Source of the DNA: SZUA-370 sp034003955
Lineage (GTDB): Bacteria > Spirochaetota > Spirochaetia > Treponematales > UBA12059
DNA length: 64,000 bases
NCBI GenBank assembly: GCA_034003955.1
Contig: JAVEXO010000001.1
Location: forward strand, 1 to 64,000
Direction: 5' to 3'
Shown: positions 35,404 to 45,048 of the stretch, piece after piece
Position numbering within the stretch: the stretch's first letter is position 1
How the letters are laid out: each line of letters opens with the position of its first letter
Notes under the pieces: generated by a model
What the model was told of the DNA's origin: nothing
The model's input: only the letters and a program-made list of their open reading frames with translations
The model's database searches: none
Translations under genes and position numbers: made by a program

Positions 35404-35702
35404 TAGATTCCCCCCTTGTTTTACAACGATAAAAACATATCGATAGTATTGCGTCGGTAGTGTATCCGAGCATGTATCAAATTACAATCGCATAGCATAC
35501 CGAGAGCATTTCTAATAATGAAACATTTTGATATTTGATAGTATTTATTTAGCCAGTAAAACACGGTACCGTAGATTTTGCAATTTATTTTAGCTTCTGT
35601 GGAGCATAGGAGCTAATAACAGATTGGAATAGGCCCGGCTTCATCACAGGCTTAGGCGCTTTGTATATGGAAAATCATGGGTATTAAGGGTATTATTGCA
35701 TC
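35404..35702. other. AT-rich divergent intergenic region
   Basis: 299 bases between the hydrogenase operon (leftward) and the cyclase (rightward), visibly AT-rich. It holds the candidate hydrogenase promoter listed separately and an inverted repeat CGATA-AAAACA-TATCG near 35427-35442. No Rex- or FNR-type palindrome good enough to name was found, and no short gene. Confidence 0.6.
35459..35487 (-). promoter_or_regulatory. Candidate promoter for the hydrogenase operon
   Basis: On the minus strand TTGTAA (35482-35487) is followed 17 bases later by TACACT (35459-35464), each matching four of six consensus bases, about 56 bases before the hydC start. Confidence 0.3.
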
Positions 35703-37262
35703 ATGGTACTAAAAGGTGTTTCCGATTCGTATACTGGTATAGTAGCGACGACGCAACCTGGCTTGCTGGCTTTCTGGGGAGCCATGTTGGCGTTTTCAAT
35801 AGCCCTCCTTGTCTATCGCAGGAAGGCGACTCACTACGGTGCTATGGCCATGTTTTGTGGCCTTTCGCTTCTGGCTAGGCTCGTGCCATTTCTCCTGCCA
35901 ACCATTGGCTTGCAGGCATTTCCCGTCGTATTGTTGGCCTTTGCCGCATCTCGTGTCGCCATGGGCTTCGTCATAGAAGGGCTCTGCGAGAAAAACATAT
36001 CCAAAATTTGGCGATCCGCAACCATAGCAGTAGGCGGTATCGTTACCTTGGCAGCCATACTCAGCATTGTGCTGGGTGAATCATCATACATATCTATAGA
36101 ACTTGGGGTCATGACGCTCTTAGCTCTCCACGCCTTGCTGGCGACTCCACTCATAGCAAGAACCAAGAAGGCTCCGGCAATGACCTGGCTCTTGGGAGGA
36201 GCCGTTCCCTGGGCCTTCATCTGGGTAGCCGCAGCCTTTGTAGGTTTGTCAAAGTTGTTCGGCCTAGGCCTTGTACAAGGCGCCCGGGAGTATGCTGCAC
36301 CGGCTATAGCCGCCGCAGATGGCCTGATGGGCGTAGCCTTATTCCTCGCTACCATGTTCGAGTTGAGCAGTACAGAGCCATCTGCGGCACATCTGGATGA
36401 GTTTAATACCATGGTTGGCACGTCTATCAAGCGTTTTATACCTACCGAATTCCTTCAGCATCTAGAGAAGAAAGACTTCTTTGAACTGAAGCTAGGCGAC
36501 CATGTAAAGAAGGAAATGACCATTTTCTTCTCAGACATACGGGCCTTTACGGAGATGTCTGAGCGGCTCACTCCAGAAGAGAGCTTTGCCTTCATCAATT
36601 CTTACCTGTCTCGCGTAGTGCCAATAATAAACCAACGAGGTGGATTTGTTGACAAGTACATGGGAGACGGCATCATGGCCCTGTTTGAGGAAAACGGTGG
36701 GGCCGACCAAGCTGTTGAAAGTGCCGTCGAGATGCAGGGCAAGATGATAGAGTATAATGGGCACAGGGCCAAGGTTAATTATAAGCCTATATCCATGGGC
36801 ATCGGTATCCATACAGGCACCCTGATGCTCGGTGTGGTAGGCGTTCCCGACAGGATGGAGGGAACCGTCATATCAGATGCGGTCAACCTCTCCTCTCGCC
36901 TGCAGAGCATAGCCAAGGCATTCAATATTCCCTTGGTCATAAGTGAAAGAACATTCATGCAGCTCGATGATCCGGGCAGGTACAAGTATCGTTTCATCGG
37001 CAAGGTACGGGTCAAGGGCAAGGATGCTCCTGTATCCGTCTTTGAGATTTTTGACGGCCTGCCAGAGGAACAGTTCGAGCGCAAGATGAAGTCTAATACA
37101 TTCTTTGAGCAAGGCATGATGGCCTACTACCAGAAGGACTATTCTCAGGGCGTGTTCTACTTCAAGAGAGCCCTGGAGACGGTACCGGACGACGGAGCCT
37201 CTAGGTTCTATCTAGAAACCTGTCTTAGAAAGGCCATGTCTGTGAAGGCTCTCGAAAAATGA
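35703..37262 (+). CDS. Membrane-anchored class III adenylate/guanylate cyclase
   Basis: 519 residues. Residues 1-220 hold about seven membrane helices. The cyclase domain (about 260-440) has the two metal-binding acids in IFFSDIRAFT and YMGDGIMALF, the SMGIGIHTG strand, and DAVNLSSRLQSIAK. It makes a cyclic nucleotide from ATP or GTP; substrate choice cannot be fixed by eye. The last 65 residues resemble a TPR pair (QGMMAYYQKDYSQGVFYFKRAL). ATG 35703 has no strong RBS. Its stop overlaps the downstream GH42 gene as ATGA, a strong sign of coupled translation. Confidence 0.9.
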   Translation: MVLKGVSDSYTGIVATTQPGLLAFWGAMLAFSIALLVYRRKATHYGAMAMFCGLSLLARLVPFLLPTIGLQAFPVVLLAFAASRVAMGFVIEGLCEKNISKIWRSATIAVGGIVTLAAILSIVLGESSYISIELGVMTLLALHALLATPLIARTKKAPAMTWLLGGAVPWAFIWVAAAFVGLSKLFGLGLVQGAREYAAPAIAAADGLMGVALFLATMFELSSTEPSAAHLDEFNTMVGTSIKRFIPTEFLQHLEKKDFFELKLGDHVKKEMTIFFSDIRAFTEMSERLTPEESFAFINSYLSRVVPIINQRGGFVDKYMGDGIMALFEENGGADQAVESAVEMQGKMIEYNGHRAKVNYKPISMGIGIHTGTLMLGVVGVPDRMEGTVISDAVNLSSRLQSIAKAFNIPLVISERTFMQLDDPGRYKYRFIGKVRVKGKDAPVSVFEIFDGLPEEQFERKMKSNTFFEQGMMAYYQKDYSQGVFYFKRALETVPDDGASRFYLETCLRKAMSVKALEK

Positions 37263-39259
37263 ACAAAGAAAAGACACTTGATTTCGGCGTAGACTGGTAT
37301 CCAGAACAATGGTCAGAACAACGCTGGCAGGAAGACGCCAGGCGTATAGCCGGCTATGGGTTTGACTGTGTGCGTATCATGGAATTCGCCTGGTCAATAC
37401 TGGAGCCGGAGCCGGGGCGATTCGATTTCTCCCTCTTCGACCGGGCTATTGCCGTGCTCGCAGCCGCCGGACTCGATGTGATATTAGGTACGCCAACGGC
37501 CACGCCTCCACAGTGGCTGCGTGATGAACCTGTGTTCCGTGTTTCTGCAAACGGAGCTCGGCATGAATACGGCACACGTCGTAACGTGTGCTACAACGCC
37601 CCTGCATACATGAAGGCTGCTCGCCGTGTTGTCAATGCTGTTGCGGATCACTATGGCTCCGATGATAGAATAATAGGGTTCCAGGTTGATAACGAGATTG
37701 GGCACGAGGGTTCTGACCGCTGTGTCTGCGAACACTGCAAGAAGGCTTGGCCGCTATGGCTGTCAGATCGATACGGCACCATAGAGGCTCTTAATGATGC
37801 CTGGGGTGCTGTCTTCTGGAATACCAGCTATGCCCGTTTTGATCAGGTTCCTGTAGCCTCTATCCAGCCATCTACCGTTCAGAACCCTGCCTTGGTTCTA
37901 GATTACGATAGGTTTTGCTCAGAATCGGCAGAGCGTTTCGCGCAGGAGCAGACGGTCTGCCTCAGGGCCAAGGCCTCTCCAGGACATTGGATTACAACAA
38001 ATCTGTTTCCTCCGCCTCTTTCAAACACCATAGATATGGAAGCCTTGAGCGATGGTATGGATTTTGTCTCCTGGGACAACTACCCCGTATGGGGAGACCA
38101 GGATGAGCCATTACCCTGGCAGTTCAACGCCACGGCTCAAGCCTATGTACGCGGTCTGAGGGATGGAGTCCCCTTTACGGTCATGGAGGAGATGTCAGGC
38201 TTTCAGGGCCATGTCTGCCTGGGTTACCTGCCGCCTGAACGACGTGTCGCCTTGTGGGCAGTCCAGGCCATAGCACGAGGAGCCAACAGGATAGTCTTCT
38301 TTCGCTGGCGTACGGCGCCCTATGGTCAGGAGCAGCTATGCTATGGCCTGTTGGACAGTGACAATAGAGAGACTGAACGCCTGCGTGTTATCAAGTCGAT
38401 GATGGATAGGGCCAAGAAGGAATTATCATCCTTGGCCGCCACGAAGGTAGACAGCCCCGTGTGTGTCGCCTACTCCAAGGATGATGCACGCCTGCTTCGC
38501 GAACAGTACCTGTCAAAAGGCCTCTGCTTCAGGGTGTCTCCGACTATACAGGCGGGCTACGACCGTGAGGCGGCCGCCTGGTTTGCACCCTACGCTACCC
38601 TTGGGATTGGGGCAGACATATCGTCTACACGTTCTATCGACATGGATCGTTACAAGGTAATATCGCTGCCGTTGTACCAGATGGCAGATCCAGTTCTGGT
38701 AGAGAGGCTTGGTGTCTGGGTAGATTCTGGAGGCACCCTTGTTCTTGGGTATAGGGCGGGAGCCAGGGATACTAGAAACAACAATATCGACATGCCGCTT
38801 CCCGGGCTTTTTTCCGAGCTTGCCGGTCTTACCGTTCCGCGATTCGAGTCTCTTAACATGACGAGCGCAAAGTTGCGGGTGGGACTCGTTCCTGGCCGTG
38901 GGAACGTCTGGGCCGATATCATAGAGCCAGAAACGGCTGTACCCGTTGCTACATGGACAGACAGAGAAAAATTCTACCGTGGCTTTCCGGCTGCTACCGT
39001 CAACCGCGTCGGTAAAGGCCGGGTCTGGTACATAGGCACGAGCCCCGATCCTCTGGCAATGCTTAGCCTGTACCGCCGAATTCTAAAGGAAGCCGGCCTG
39101 GCACCTCGCTTTGCCGGAGGCGACATTGAATCTATCCTGCGTAGCGATTCTGAGGGTAGGACTTGGAGGCTGGTACTCAACCATTCGCCTGTGCGTCGAT
39201 GGGCTTACGGTGTACGCCTGGCGCCTTGGGGCTGGGCTAAGCTGCCCATGGGTAGATAA
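37259..39259 (+). CDS. Glycoside hydrolase family 42 beta-galactosidase
   Basis: 666 residues, standard length for GH42. TIM barrel at the N-terminus (DFGVDWYPEQW, IMEFAWSILEP, TPTATPPQWL), acid/base Glu146 in QVDNEIG, nucleophile Glu310 in TVMEEMSG, then the trimerisation and beta-sandwich domains to the end. Cysteines CVCEHCKKAW near 155 match the zinc site of many GH42 enzymes. No signal peptide, so intracellular cleavage of imported galactosides. ATG overlaps the cyclase stop, so the two are probably co-translated. Confidence 0.93.
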   Translation: MNKEKTLDFGVDWYPEQWSEQRWQEDARRIAGYGFDCVRIMEFAWSILEPEPGRFDFSLFDRAIAVLAAAGLDVILGTPTATPPQWLRDEPVFRVSANGARHEYGTRRNVCYNAPAYMKAARRVVNAVADHYGSDDRIIGFQVDNEIGHEGSDRCVCEHCKKAWPLWLSDRYGTIEALNDAWGAVFWNTSYARFDQVPVASIQPSTVQNPALVLDYDRFCSESAERFAQEQTVCLRAKASPGHWITTNLFPPPLSNTIDMEALSDGMDFVSWDNYPVWGDQDEPLPWQFNATAQAYVRGLRDGVPFTVMEEMSGFQGHVCLGYLPPERRVALWAVQAIARGANRIVFFRWRTAPYGQEQLCYGLLDSDNRETERLRVIKSMMDRAKKELSSLAATKVDSPVCVAYSKDDARLLREQYLSKGLCFRVSPTIQAGYDREAAAWFAPYATLGIGADISSTRSIDMDRYKVISLPLYQMADPVLVERLGVWVDSGGTLVLGYRAGARDTRNNNIDMPLPGLFSELAGLTVPRFESLNMTSAKLRVGLVPGRGNVWADIIEPETAVPVATWTDREKFYRGFPAATVNRVGKGRVWYIGTSPDPLAMLSLYRRILKEAGLAPRFAGGDIESILRSDSEGRTWRLVLNHSPVRRWAYGVRLAPWGWAKLPMGR

Positions 39260-39302
39260 GTCCAAGATAAGGAAGCGATACAGAGAATAAGAGGCAAGAA
39301 TA

Positions 39303-39325
39303 AGGTAATCTTTTTGGATTAGCCT
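39303..39325. terminator. Weak terminator-like hairpin after the GH42 gene
   Basis: AGG-TAATC paired with GATTA-CCT (39303-39310 with 39317-39325, one bulged base) and a T-rich loop. Only a short pyrimidine tract follows, so efficiency is doubtful. Confidence 0.3.
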
Positions 39326-39382
39326 CTTTCCTGCCTCATATACTCGTATCCTCTTCGTTGGTATTTGTGTATCAAACTTCGT

Positions 39383-40861
39383 TTATGGCAGGTTGGCCAT
39401 CAGGTCCTTGGCTACTGCATCTCTAGCCACCTGTAGCAGGGCCGCGCGCTTTGCCGAAGCCTCGTCTGAGGCTACGCTTATGGCTGTCTTTTCTACGCTA
39501 TAGAGGATAATACCGGTAGAGAATTCTACACAACGAACGGTCATCCTGGCCGTTGCCTGCCACATAGAACCGTCCTTGACAGAATTCTCTATCTTGGCAA
39601 CACCGTAGATGAGGCGGGCTAGACCGCTGCCGTATTGCTTCTTGGCAGCCTTGAGTACGGCAGCATCATCGAGAACGGATACGATAGCCGCATCGATGGG
39701 GGCAAGCCCTGTCTTATATTTTTCCTTGGCAAGTGTCTCGAAGAGGCCACCTTGAGCGACAGATGTAGACGCAGGTCTTCCATTATCACCTATGTCTATG
39801 ACGACAACACCTGTTGGAATGCTGCGGGCGGCGGAGGCTATGACGTAGTCGAATGAAACCGATCTTCGAGCCATGTCGTCGGCTGTAGCCTCTACGAGCG
39901 TACTGTAAGCCGCCGGTATCTTGTCCAGGAGTTCCCTCGTGGAGTCGAGGTTAAGGGAGAAGTTCAGGGTGGCCTTGCCTACGAAGTCAGGAGGAGGTGG
40001 CAAGAAAGACACCACGCCTTTGTCATCTGTCATGGCACGCTCCGTCTTGCTTACAACACGGCCGGAGGATTGCCGACGCTGGTAGCTGACATAGAGCTCG
40101 GCTCCAGGGATGCCTAAAGCCTGCTCGCCTTCTCCATACACGAGCCTGGCTTGGAAGGGCTTAGGGATGTCCCTGCCCAGTGAGGCACTCGTAGGTGCGT
40201 CAACGCGTATGAAGCGCAGCTTGCCAAGGACCGATCGTGCCTTGTTTATAGTGCGCTCAAGCTTGATGCCAGCATTGTCTATGTCTGAGCCTGAAGCCGC
40301 GACGGCGGCCTCTATATAGAACTTTATGGCATCGAAGTGCCTGCCGGATTCGGCTGCGGCGTCTCCGGCAGCCTCAGGCTTGGCTACTGCATCGACCTTC
40401 TCCTTGAATACAGCGGCTATTCTAGCCTTTTCCTTGTTAAGGTCTGTGGTAACGTATTGAGCCAGAACGTATACGGTGACCATGGAGCCATCACGAACCA
40501 CGTAGCGGTCTTTTATTGAAAAACCCGATACCTTGCTTGAGCCGGTTTGCTTGACGACGCTGGTGACGTCTGCCGAGTAGCTATCCAGGGTGCCTTTGGC
40601 TACACCGGTCGTCGCGACGCTTATGTCTACGCCCATGTATCGTGTTATCTGAGAGATGAGACCGAGGGCGGCATCTTCGGTGGCCAGGGCCGTATCACCC
40701 TTGGAATCGGAGGAGGAGGCGACAAAGTAGGTATTGGTCGCGTCTGCCGACGGCGTTGTAAGCGTCCACTCGGGAGCCTGTCTTGTTTGAGGGCCCGTGG
40801 TACATGCCGCAAAAAAAATGCTGGCGAGTGCCACCATGGTTATTCGCATCGCTTTGATCAT
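39383..40861 (-). CDS. Lipoprotein with LPP20-like features
   Basis: 492 residues. The start at 40861 is chosen because CAGGAGGAATCG precedes it; a longer form would place the Shine-Dalgarno inside the gene. Lipoprotein signal ends VALASIFFAAC. The region PEWTLTTPSADATNTYFVASSSD (given as its first half, about 33-55) and repeated Ala-rich helices resemble LPP20-type lipoproteins that often pair with LpoB-like or FlgO-like proteins. The C-terminal 180 residues (IDIGDNGRP, VRCVEFSTGIILYSVEKTA) look like a second domain. Function unknown; it is the downstream member of a cluster of four lipoprotein genes on one strand. Confidence 0.75.
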   Translation of the reverse strand: MIKAMRITMVALASIFFAACTTGPQTRQAPEWTLTTPSADATNTYFVASSSDSKGDTALATEDAALGLISQITRYMGVDISVATTGVAKGTLDSYSADVTSVVKQTGSSKVSGFSIKDRYVVRDGSMVTVYVLAQYVTTDLNKEKARIAAVFKEKVDAVAKPEAAGDAAAESGRHFDAIKFYIEAAVAASGSDIDNAGIKLERTINKARSVLGKLRFIRVDAPTSASLGRDIPKPFQARLVYGEGEQALGIPGAELYVSYQRRQSSGRVVSKTERAMTDDKGVVSFLPPPPDFVGKATLNFSLNLDSTRELLDKIPAAYSTLVEATADDMARRSVSFDYVIASAARSIPTGVVVIDIGDNGRPASTSVAQGGLFETLAKEKYKTGLAPIDAAIVSVLDDAAVLKAAKKQYGSGLARLIYGVAKIENSVKDGSMWQATARMTVRCVEFSTGIILYSVEKTAISVASDEASAKRAALLQVARDAVAKDLMANLP

Positions 40862-40963
40862 CGATTCCTCCTGCATAACTTTTATTATAGTATAAAGGTT
40901 GGATGGACGTTCTGGAAGACGATTCGCAGGCTAAGCTTCCATTCATCTGCTTTTTTATAAAAA

Positions 40964-40990
40964 GCATCCTCGGCCTTATGCCGAGGATGC
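40964..40990 (-). terminator. Rho-independent terminator
   Basis: Perfect 11-bp stem (40964-40974 with 40980-40990), five-base loop, followed on the minus strand by TTTTTATAAAAAA. It ends the transcript of the lipoprotein gene 41011-41682 and separates it from the LPP20-like gene. Confidence 0.88.
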
Positions 40991-41010
40991 CTGGAAATCA
41001 GTAGTAGAAA

Positions 41011-41682
41011 TTAGAACCCTTCGTAGAAAGCGCTCTGTACGGCGTCTATGGCTCTCTGCTTCTCGGGTGTCTTGGCGACCTTGGCCTCAGATTCATTCAG
41101 GTACTTGTTAAGCTGGGTCTCAAGAACGGTCTTGTCTATCGTATAAATCTTTATGACACGGTAGATGCGGCGATCGACCTCTGCCTTTGTCTTGGCACCG
41201 GGCTTGTAGTACTGGAGATAGACCCACCAGTCAGGACCGGCCATGAAGCCGGAGAATCTGGCCTCAGAAACGGTCTTCACGACGTTCTCGAAGTATTCAG
41301 TAAGCTGATCGCGGTCCCCTACCTGTGCTCCGGCAAACTTGGCCTGGACGCGGGTAGAGAGGTAACGTGCTATCTGAACGGGGGCATCCATATTATCCAT
41401 GGCTGCCAGGGTTCCTTGCTTGCTCTGGCCCTCTGAATCGAGGACTATGACATACTTGCCCTTGTATTCGGCAAGTTTCTCAACACCACTCGCTCCGTCT
41501 TCTATATATGACATGGTCCAGGCGGGTACGGCGGCGCCAAGTGCGGTGCCCTTGTGCTCGAGGACATCGGGCGTGAGCACGGTGTCAGCAGGAGCAGGGC
41601 CTGTTGCTGCAGGCTGGCTTGCGCACGAAGCAATAGCAAACACGGCCAAGACTACAAGGAGAGCGATAAGAATCTTCTTCAT
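41011..41682 (-). CDS. Small lipoprotein of unknown function
   Basis: 223 residues. The signal LVVLAVFAIASC is followed by a Pro/Ala linker, then a compact domain with AVPAWTMSYIEDG, a KYVIVLDSEGQSKQ strand and a Trp/Tyr-rich GPDWWVYLQYYKP. It ends in a charged helix (EKQRAIDAVQSAF). No named family recognised with confidence; it resembles LPP20-like folds in having the AVPAW motif. GGAGG lies six bases upstream and a strong terminator follows it. Confidence 0.75.
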   Translation of the reverse strand: MKKILIALLVVLAVFAIASCASQPAATGPAPADTVLTPDVLEHKGTALGAAVPAWTMSYIEDGASGVEKLAEYKGKYVIVLDSEGQSKQGTLAAMDNMDAPVQIARYLSTRVQAKFAGAQVGDRDQLTEYFENVVKTVSEARFSGFMAGPDWWVYLQYYKPGAKTKAEVDRRIYRVIKIYTIDKTVLETQLNKYLNESEAKVAKTPEKQRAIDAVQSAFYEGF

Positions 41683-41785
41683 AATAACCTCCTTAAAGGT
41701 TTTTCGATGATATGGAGCGTTGGCTAGCGCCTTTCGCTCTGTTAAAAACTATGTCAAAGGGTTGATGCCCTCATGACTCGATATA

Positions 41786-42841
41786 TCACAATCCAGTATT
41801 GAATGTAAACAATTTACCCCTGCTGAACACGAGGTACATATCGAGGAGACCCGCCCTATCGGCGGCATCGTACATGGCATCTTCCAGCTTATCCCTCGAT
41901 TTGAAGGTGTAGAGCGCCAGTTTAGTCTCAGCGGGAGAGTATGAAACATGTTCTACCTCACGGACGACCTTGGCCAGAGCCCGGCGAAGGGTGCTTATCT
42001 GTCTTGAATCAGGTGTATTCTGGAGCACTACCTCGTAGCGGATGCCGCGAGACATGGAGTTTTTGACGAGAACCTTGGTTTGATCGGTCATCTTTGGCAT
42101 GGCAGACCAGACCGATGCGGCGACGGCGTTGCCTATTGCAGACTGGCTCGATGAGGTGCTCATCACCTGTGGGCTCTGGAATGCTACCGAACCTAAGAGC
42201 TGGGCGCTTGAGGTATCATAAATCTTCATGGAGCCCTGGGCCGTGGCGTAGAACTTGCCCCCGGAGGCGGAAGGCGTCGTGTTAAACGATATTTCTACAT
42301 ACACGTCTGCATTGTATTTCTGTGCCAGGTATTGGATAAGGTCTATAGACCCTCCCGTTTCTGCCTGGTATGCCGACTGCTGATCCCTCTTGTTCTTTTC
42401 TATCTGGTCAAAATCGACGACTGACAGACCCAGTTTCTCAAGTAGATAGCGGTTAGCCTGGTTCACGGCTACCTTGGCTGACTGGGCATCTATACCGGCC
42501 GCTTCGTCGTAGTACACCATGTACTGCAGCCGTGCCAGATAATTATTCAGGAAGGCTTCTTCTTCAGGGGTCATGACGCCGGGAGCCGGGGGCACTGTGT
42601 CTACAGTATCTGCAGGCTCGACGGGTGTTGTGGACGCCGTCGCCGTGGTGGAGGAGTGTGTTGATGACGACGAAGTGCTCGCTTGGCCACCCTGTACGAG
42701 GGCTATGGCCCTATCCTTGGATGCCTGGTTGGGATTGGCCGCTGGAGACTCGCTAGGTGGCTGTGTTTGGGCTGGAGGCGAGCCGGCGCACGAGGCCAAC
42801 AGTGCAAGACAGGCTATACACACATAGAATACTTTTCTCAT
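41786..42841 (-). CDS. Lipoprotein with DUF6175-like features
   Basis: 351 residues. Lipoprotein signal ends ACLALLASC, then a Ser/Thr-rich linker (SSSTHSSTTATAS, about 54-68). The folded part (from about 88: MTPEEEAFLNNYLARLQYMVYY) includes YNADVYVEISFNT and a region with KSRDKLEDAMYDAADRAG near the end, resembling DUF6175-like proteins. GGAAGG precedes the start. Function unknown; being next to a LPP20-like and an AVPAW-type lipoprotein suggests a common envelope role. Confidence 0.65.
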   Translation of the reverse strand: MRKVFYVCIACLALLASCAGSPPAQTQPPSESPAANPNQASKDRAIALVQGGQASTSSSSTHSSTTATASTTPVEPADTVDTVPPAPGVMTPEEEAFLNNYLARLQYMVYYDEAAGIDAQSAKVAVNQANRYLLEKLGLSVVDFDQIEKNKRDQQSAYQAETGGSIDLIQYLAQKYNADVYVEISFNTTPSASGGKFYATAQGSMKIYDTSSAQLLGSVAFQSPQVMSTSSSQSAIGNAVAASVWSAMPKMTDQTKVLVKNSMSRGIRYEVVLQNTPDSRQISTLRRALAKVVREVEHVSYSPAETKLALYTFKSRDKLEDAMYDAADRAGLLDMYLVFSRGKLFTFNTGL

Positions 42842-42968
42842 ACGTTTCCTTCCACATCGTCAACATGATTACTATAACGCGAGTGGCTCATGAAAACAGC
42901 ATGGCTAGCGCATTTTTTAGGATGCGTTCCATGCCAGAGCACTCGTTTGCACCTCGGAGGTGAACCAC

Positions 42969-44945
42969 TCAGTCTTGATCTCTTGTGCTCTCAAGTTTGA
43001 TCGTGTTTGAGGCGTCAAGGGTTTGATCTGTATCTGATCCCGGTGTACTAAGCGTCTGCATGGTGCCGGAACTAACGAGCATGGTTTTGAGTATCGATAC
43101 AGAAACATTGCTAAGGCTCGCCGCGGCCGCGCCCACTGAGACAATCGAAAGGCGCGATTCATCACTGGCCTGGAGTGGTATCAGAACCCAGCCACCATCT
43201 GTACCATATACCCGCAAGCCGTCCTTTGAAGATTCTATGGAGACAGATACTCTGGATGTTTCTGGCAGGGACAGGAGCAAGGGAGCCGGAGCCGAAGCCG
43301 CTCCGAGCGAGACGTGGCCATTCGAGTCAATGAGCAGCCTGGAGTCATCATCAAGGTTGAGGGAAACAGCCGCCGTGCCAGAAATGAGCTCGTAGGAAAG
43401 TGTCACTCCTTGCGACGAGAGCCTAAGATCATCAATAAACAGGCTTGAGTCCGATGGTAGGCTAAGACTGCCGTTTGATACCCTGGCCAGCCCCTCTAGG
43501 CTCATTCCTCTATCTATGTGCCCACCTTCGAAACCGCTGGCTGTCAAGAGAGACTCGCTCTTTGAGGCTGTTTCAGACAACAGGAAGGCTGGATACGGCC
43601 CTTCCAGGATACGGAGTTCGTCGTAGATTGCCAGGTAGCCGCCGATTCCGGCTATGGTGCAGGCGCCTGGCCTGGAGGAGAAGAGATCCGAGCCCAGTAT
43701 GCCACGTCCCGCGGCTTGCTCGTCTATATAGAAGGCCACGCTAGCCTTGTTGCCCTGGGGCGCAACATAGATGGCCAGACGAGTAGCGCCAGACCTGAGT
43801 GCTTGTGAGGCGGTTATCCTGGATGATCCAGCCGCAATGAATGGGTAGCCATTTTCAATGCCTATGACAATGCCAGGTTCACCGTTCTGTCCGGTCGTCG
43901 TCAGAAGCGTGCCTGAACCCCTGCCTTGAGTATTGGGAGCCGGGGCTAGCATGAGCTGGACGCTGAAAGGGGCCAAAAGGCCTGTTTCCTTGCTTGTAGG
44001 TAGCAATGAGGATGACGACTGTACACCATTGCCATCACCCATCAGGTATCCAAAGCCTGTGGGGTAGGTCTCAAGATAGGGTATGCCTATGACTACAGGA
44101 TTGGTCGTTCCCGACATAGAGCCGCCGACAGAGAAGTCTCCGTCGAATGAAAGACGGGACCAGACGCTGAGTGGCTGTATAGAATCGAGAGTTGCCAATT
44201 CCGATGAAGGAATAAGACGAGCTTCTACCTTCGATAGTGGCGCAACGGCATGTCCGGCCGGAGGCTGGAATGGAAAAATCTCGGCCTTAACCAGGTAGAC
44301 GCCGTTGGCCTTTGGGGCTCTCCAGGCTAGGCGGTCATTGAGTTCTGATACAGAGCCCACTGCCTTGACGGAGCCATCTATGCTCCAGCGAATCCAAGGA
44401 TCGAGACCTTCGGGGAAAGAACCTTCCAGACGAAGCAATGAAACCTCGTTAGGAATCACACGGCCAGGATAGACGGCCAAGGCAGACTGGGGAATGGTGG
44501 TGTCGAATATCAAAATGGCGGTTGTGTTGTTAGAGAGCGGAGCTCCGGCCGTGTTTCTAAGCGTAGCCTCTACGAGGTAATACCCGTTGCCGAGTTCAGG
44601 CAGGGTAAATGGAGGAATGTCGTTTGAAAAATTCTTGACGCGTATGACACCCTCTTCTGGGTTCGTGGCGGTGCTAAAGGTGATGCTGGCGACTTCTTCT
44701 CCATCGGTTTTTAGGAGTCTGAGGAGAAGGGACGTGGCGTCGGGAGCGCCGTCCATGCCACTGACTGACGTTCCAAGGGGCTTTGATAGAGACAACCTGG
44801 CTCCCGAGGCTATGGGAGCCATATCCTGAGAAAAGGTGATCGTGTACATCGATCCTATCTCATCGTCTGTAAAGAGCGTGTTTCCCAGGTCGCACGAGGC
44901 AAAACCCAAGACTGCTATGAGAATTATGGTAACTCGTAGACGCAT
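42969..44945 (-). CDS. Large exported lipoprotein of unknown function (LamG-like parts)
   Basis: 658 residues from ATG 44945, which gives a lipoprotein signal (MRLRVTIILIAVLGFASC). Starts at 44960 or 44987 are possible. The sequence is beta-rich. Around residues 190-240 there are Ig-like features (IRWSIDGSVKAVG, NGVYLVKAEIFPF). Around 260-450 a concanavalin/LamG-like part can be traced (SRLSFDGDFSVGG, APFSVQLML, AIYDELRIL), and a second such module seems to follow from 480. It may bind surface polysaccharide. It shares this style with the LamG/FN3 protein at 22.5-24.1 kb. Confidence 0.65.
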   Translation of the reverse strand: MRLRVTIILIAVLGFASCDLGNTLFTDDEIGSMYTITFSQDMAPIASGARLSLSKPLGTSVSGMDGAPDATSLLLRLLKTDGEEVASITFSTATNPEEGVIRVKNFSNDIPPFTLPELGNGYYLVEATLRNTAGAPLSNNTTAILIFDTTIPQSALAVYPGRVIPNEVSLLRLEGSFPEGLDPWIRWSIDGSVKAVGSVSELNDRLAWRAPKANGVYLVKAEIFPFQPPAGHAVAPLSKVEARLIPSSELATLDSIQPLSVWSRLSFDGDFSVGGSMSGTTNPVVIGIPYLETYPTGFGYLMGDGNGVQSSSSLLPTSKETGLLAPFSVQLMLAPAPNTQGRGSGTLLTTTGQNGEPGIVIGIENGYPFIAAGSSRITASQALRSGATRLAIYVAPQGNKASVAFYIDEQAAGRGILGSDLFSSRPGACTIAGIGGYLAIYDELRILEGPYPAFLLSETASKSESLLTASGFEGGHIDRGMSLEGLARVSNGSLSLPSDSSLFIDDLRLSSQGVTLSYELISGTAAVSLNLDDDSRLLIDSNGHVSLGAASAPAPLLLSLPETSRVSVSIESSKDGLRVYGTDGGWVLIPLQASDESRLSIVSVGAAAASLSNVSVSILKTMLVSSGTMQTLSTPGSDTDQTLDASNTIKLESTRDQD

Positions 44946-45048
44946 GGTGTGACTCTGCATACTCGTATCCAACAATAAGTATAGCACTTTAGTGCTGTGC
45001 TAACAAGAAGTATCAAAAAAAACCAGCCTTGGGAGCGGCGAAGGGTCC

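Noticed and set aside
35404..35702. Rex or FNR site in front of the hydrogenase operon
   Set aside because: No palindrome close enough to the known operators was found by eye.
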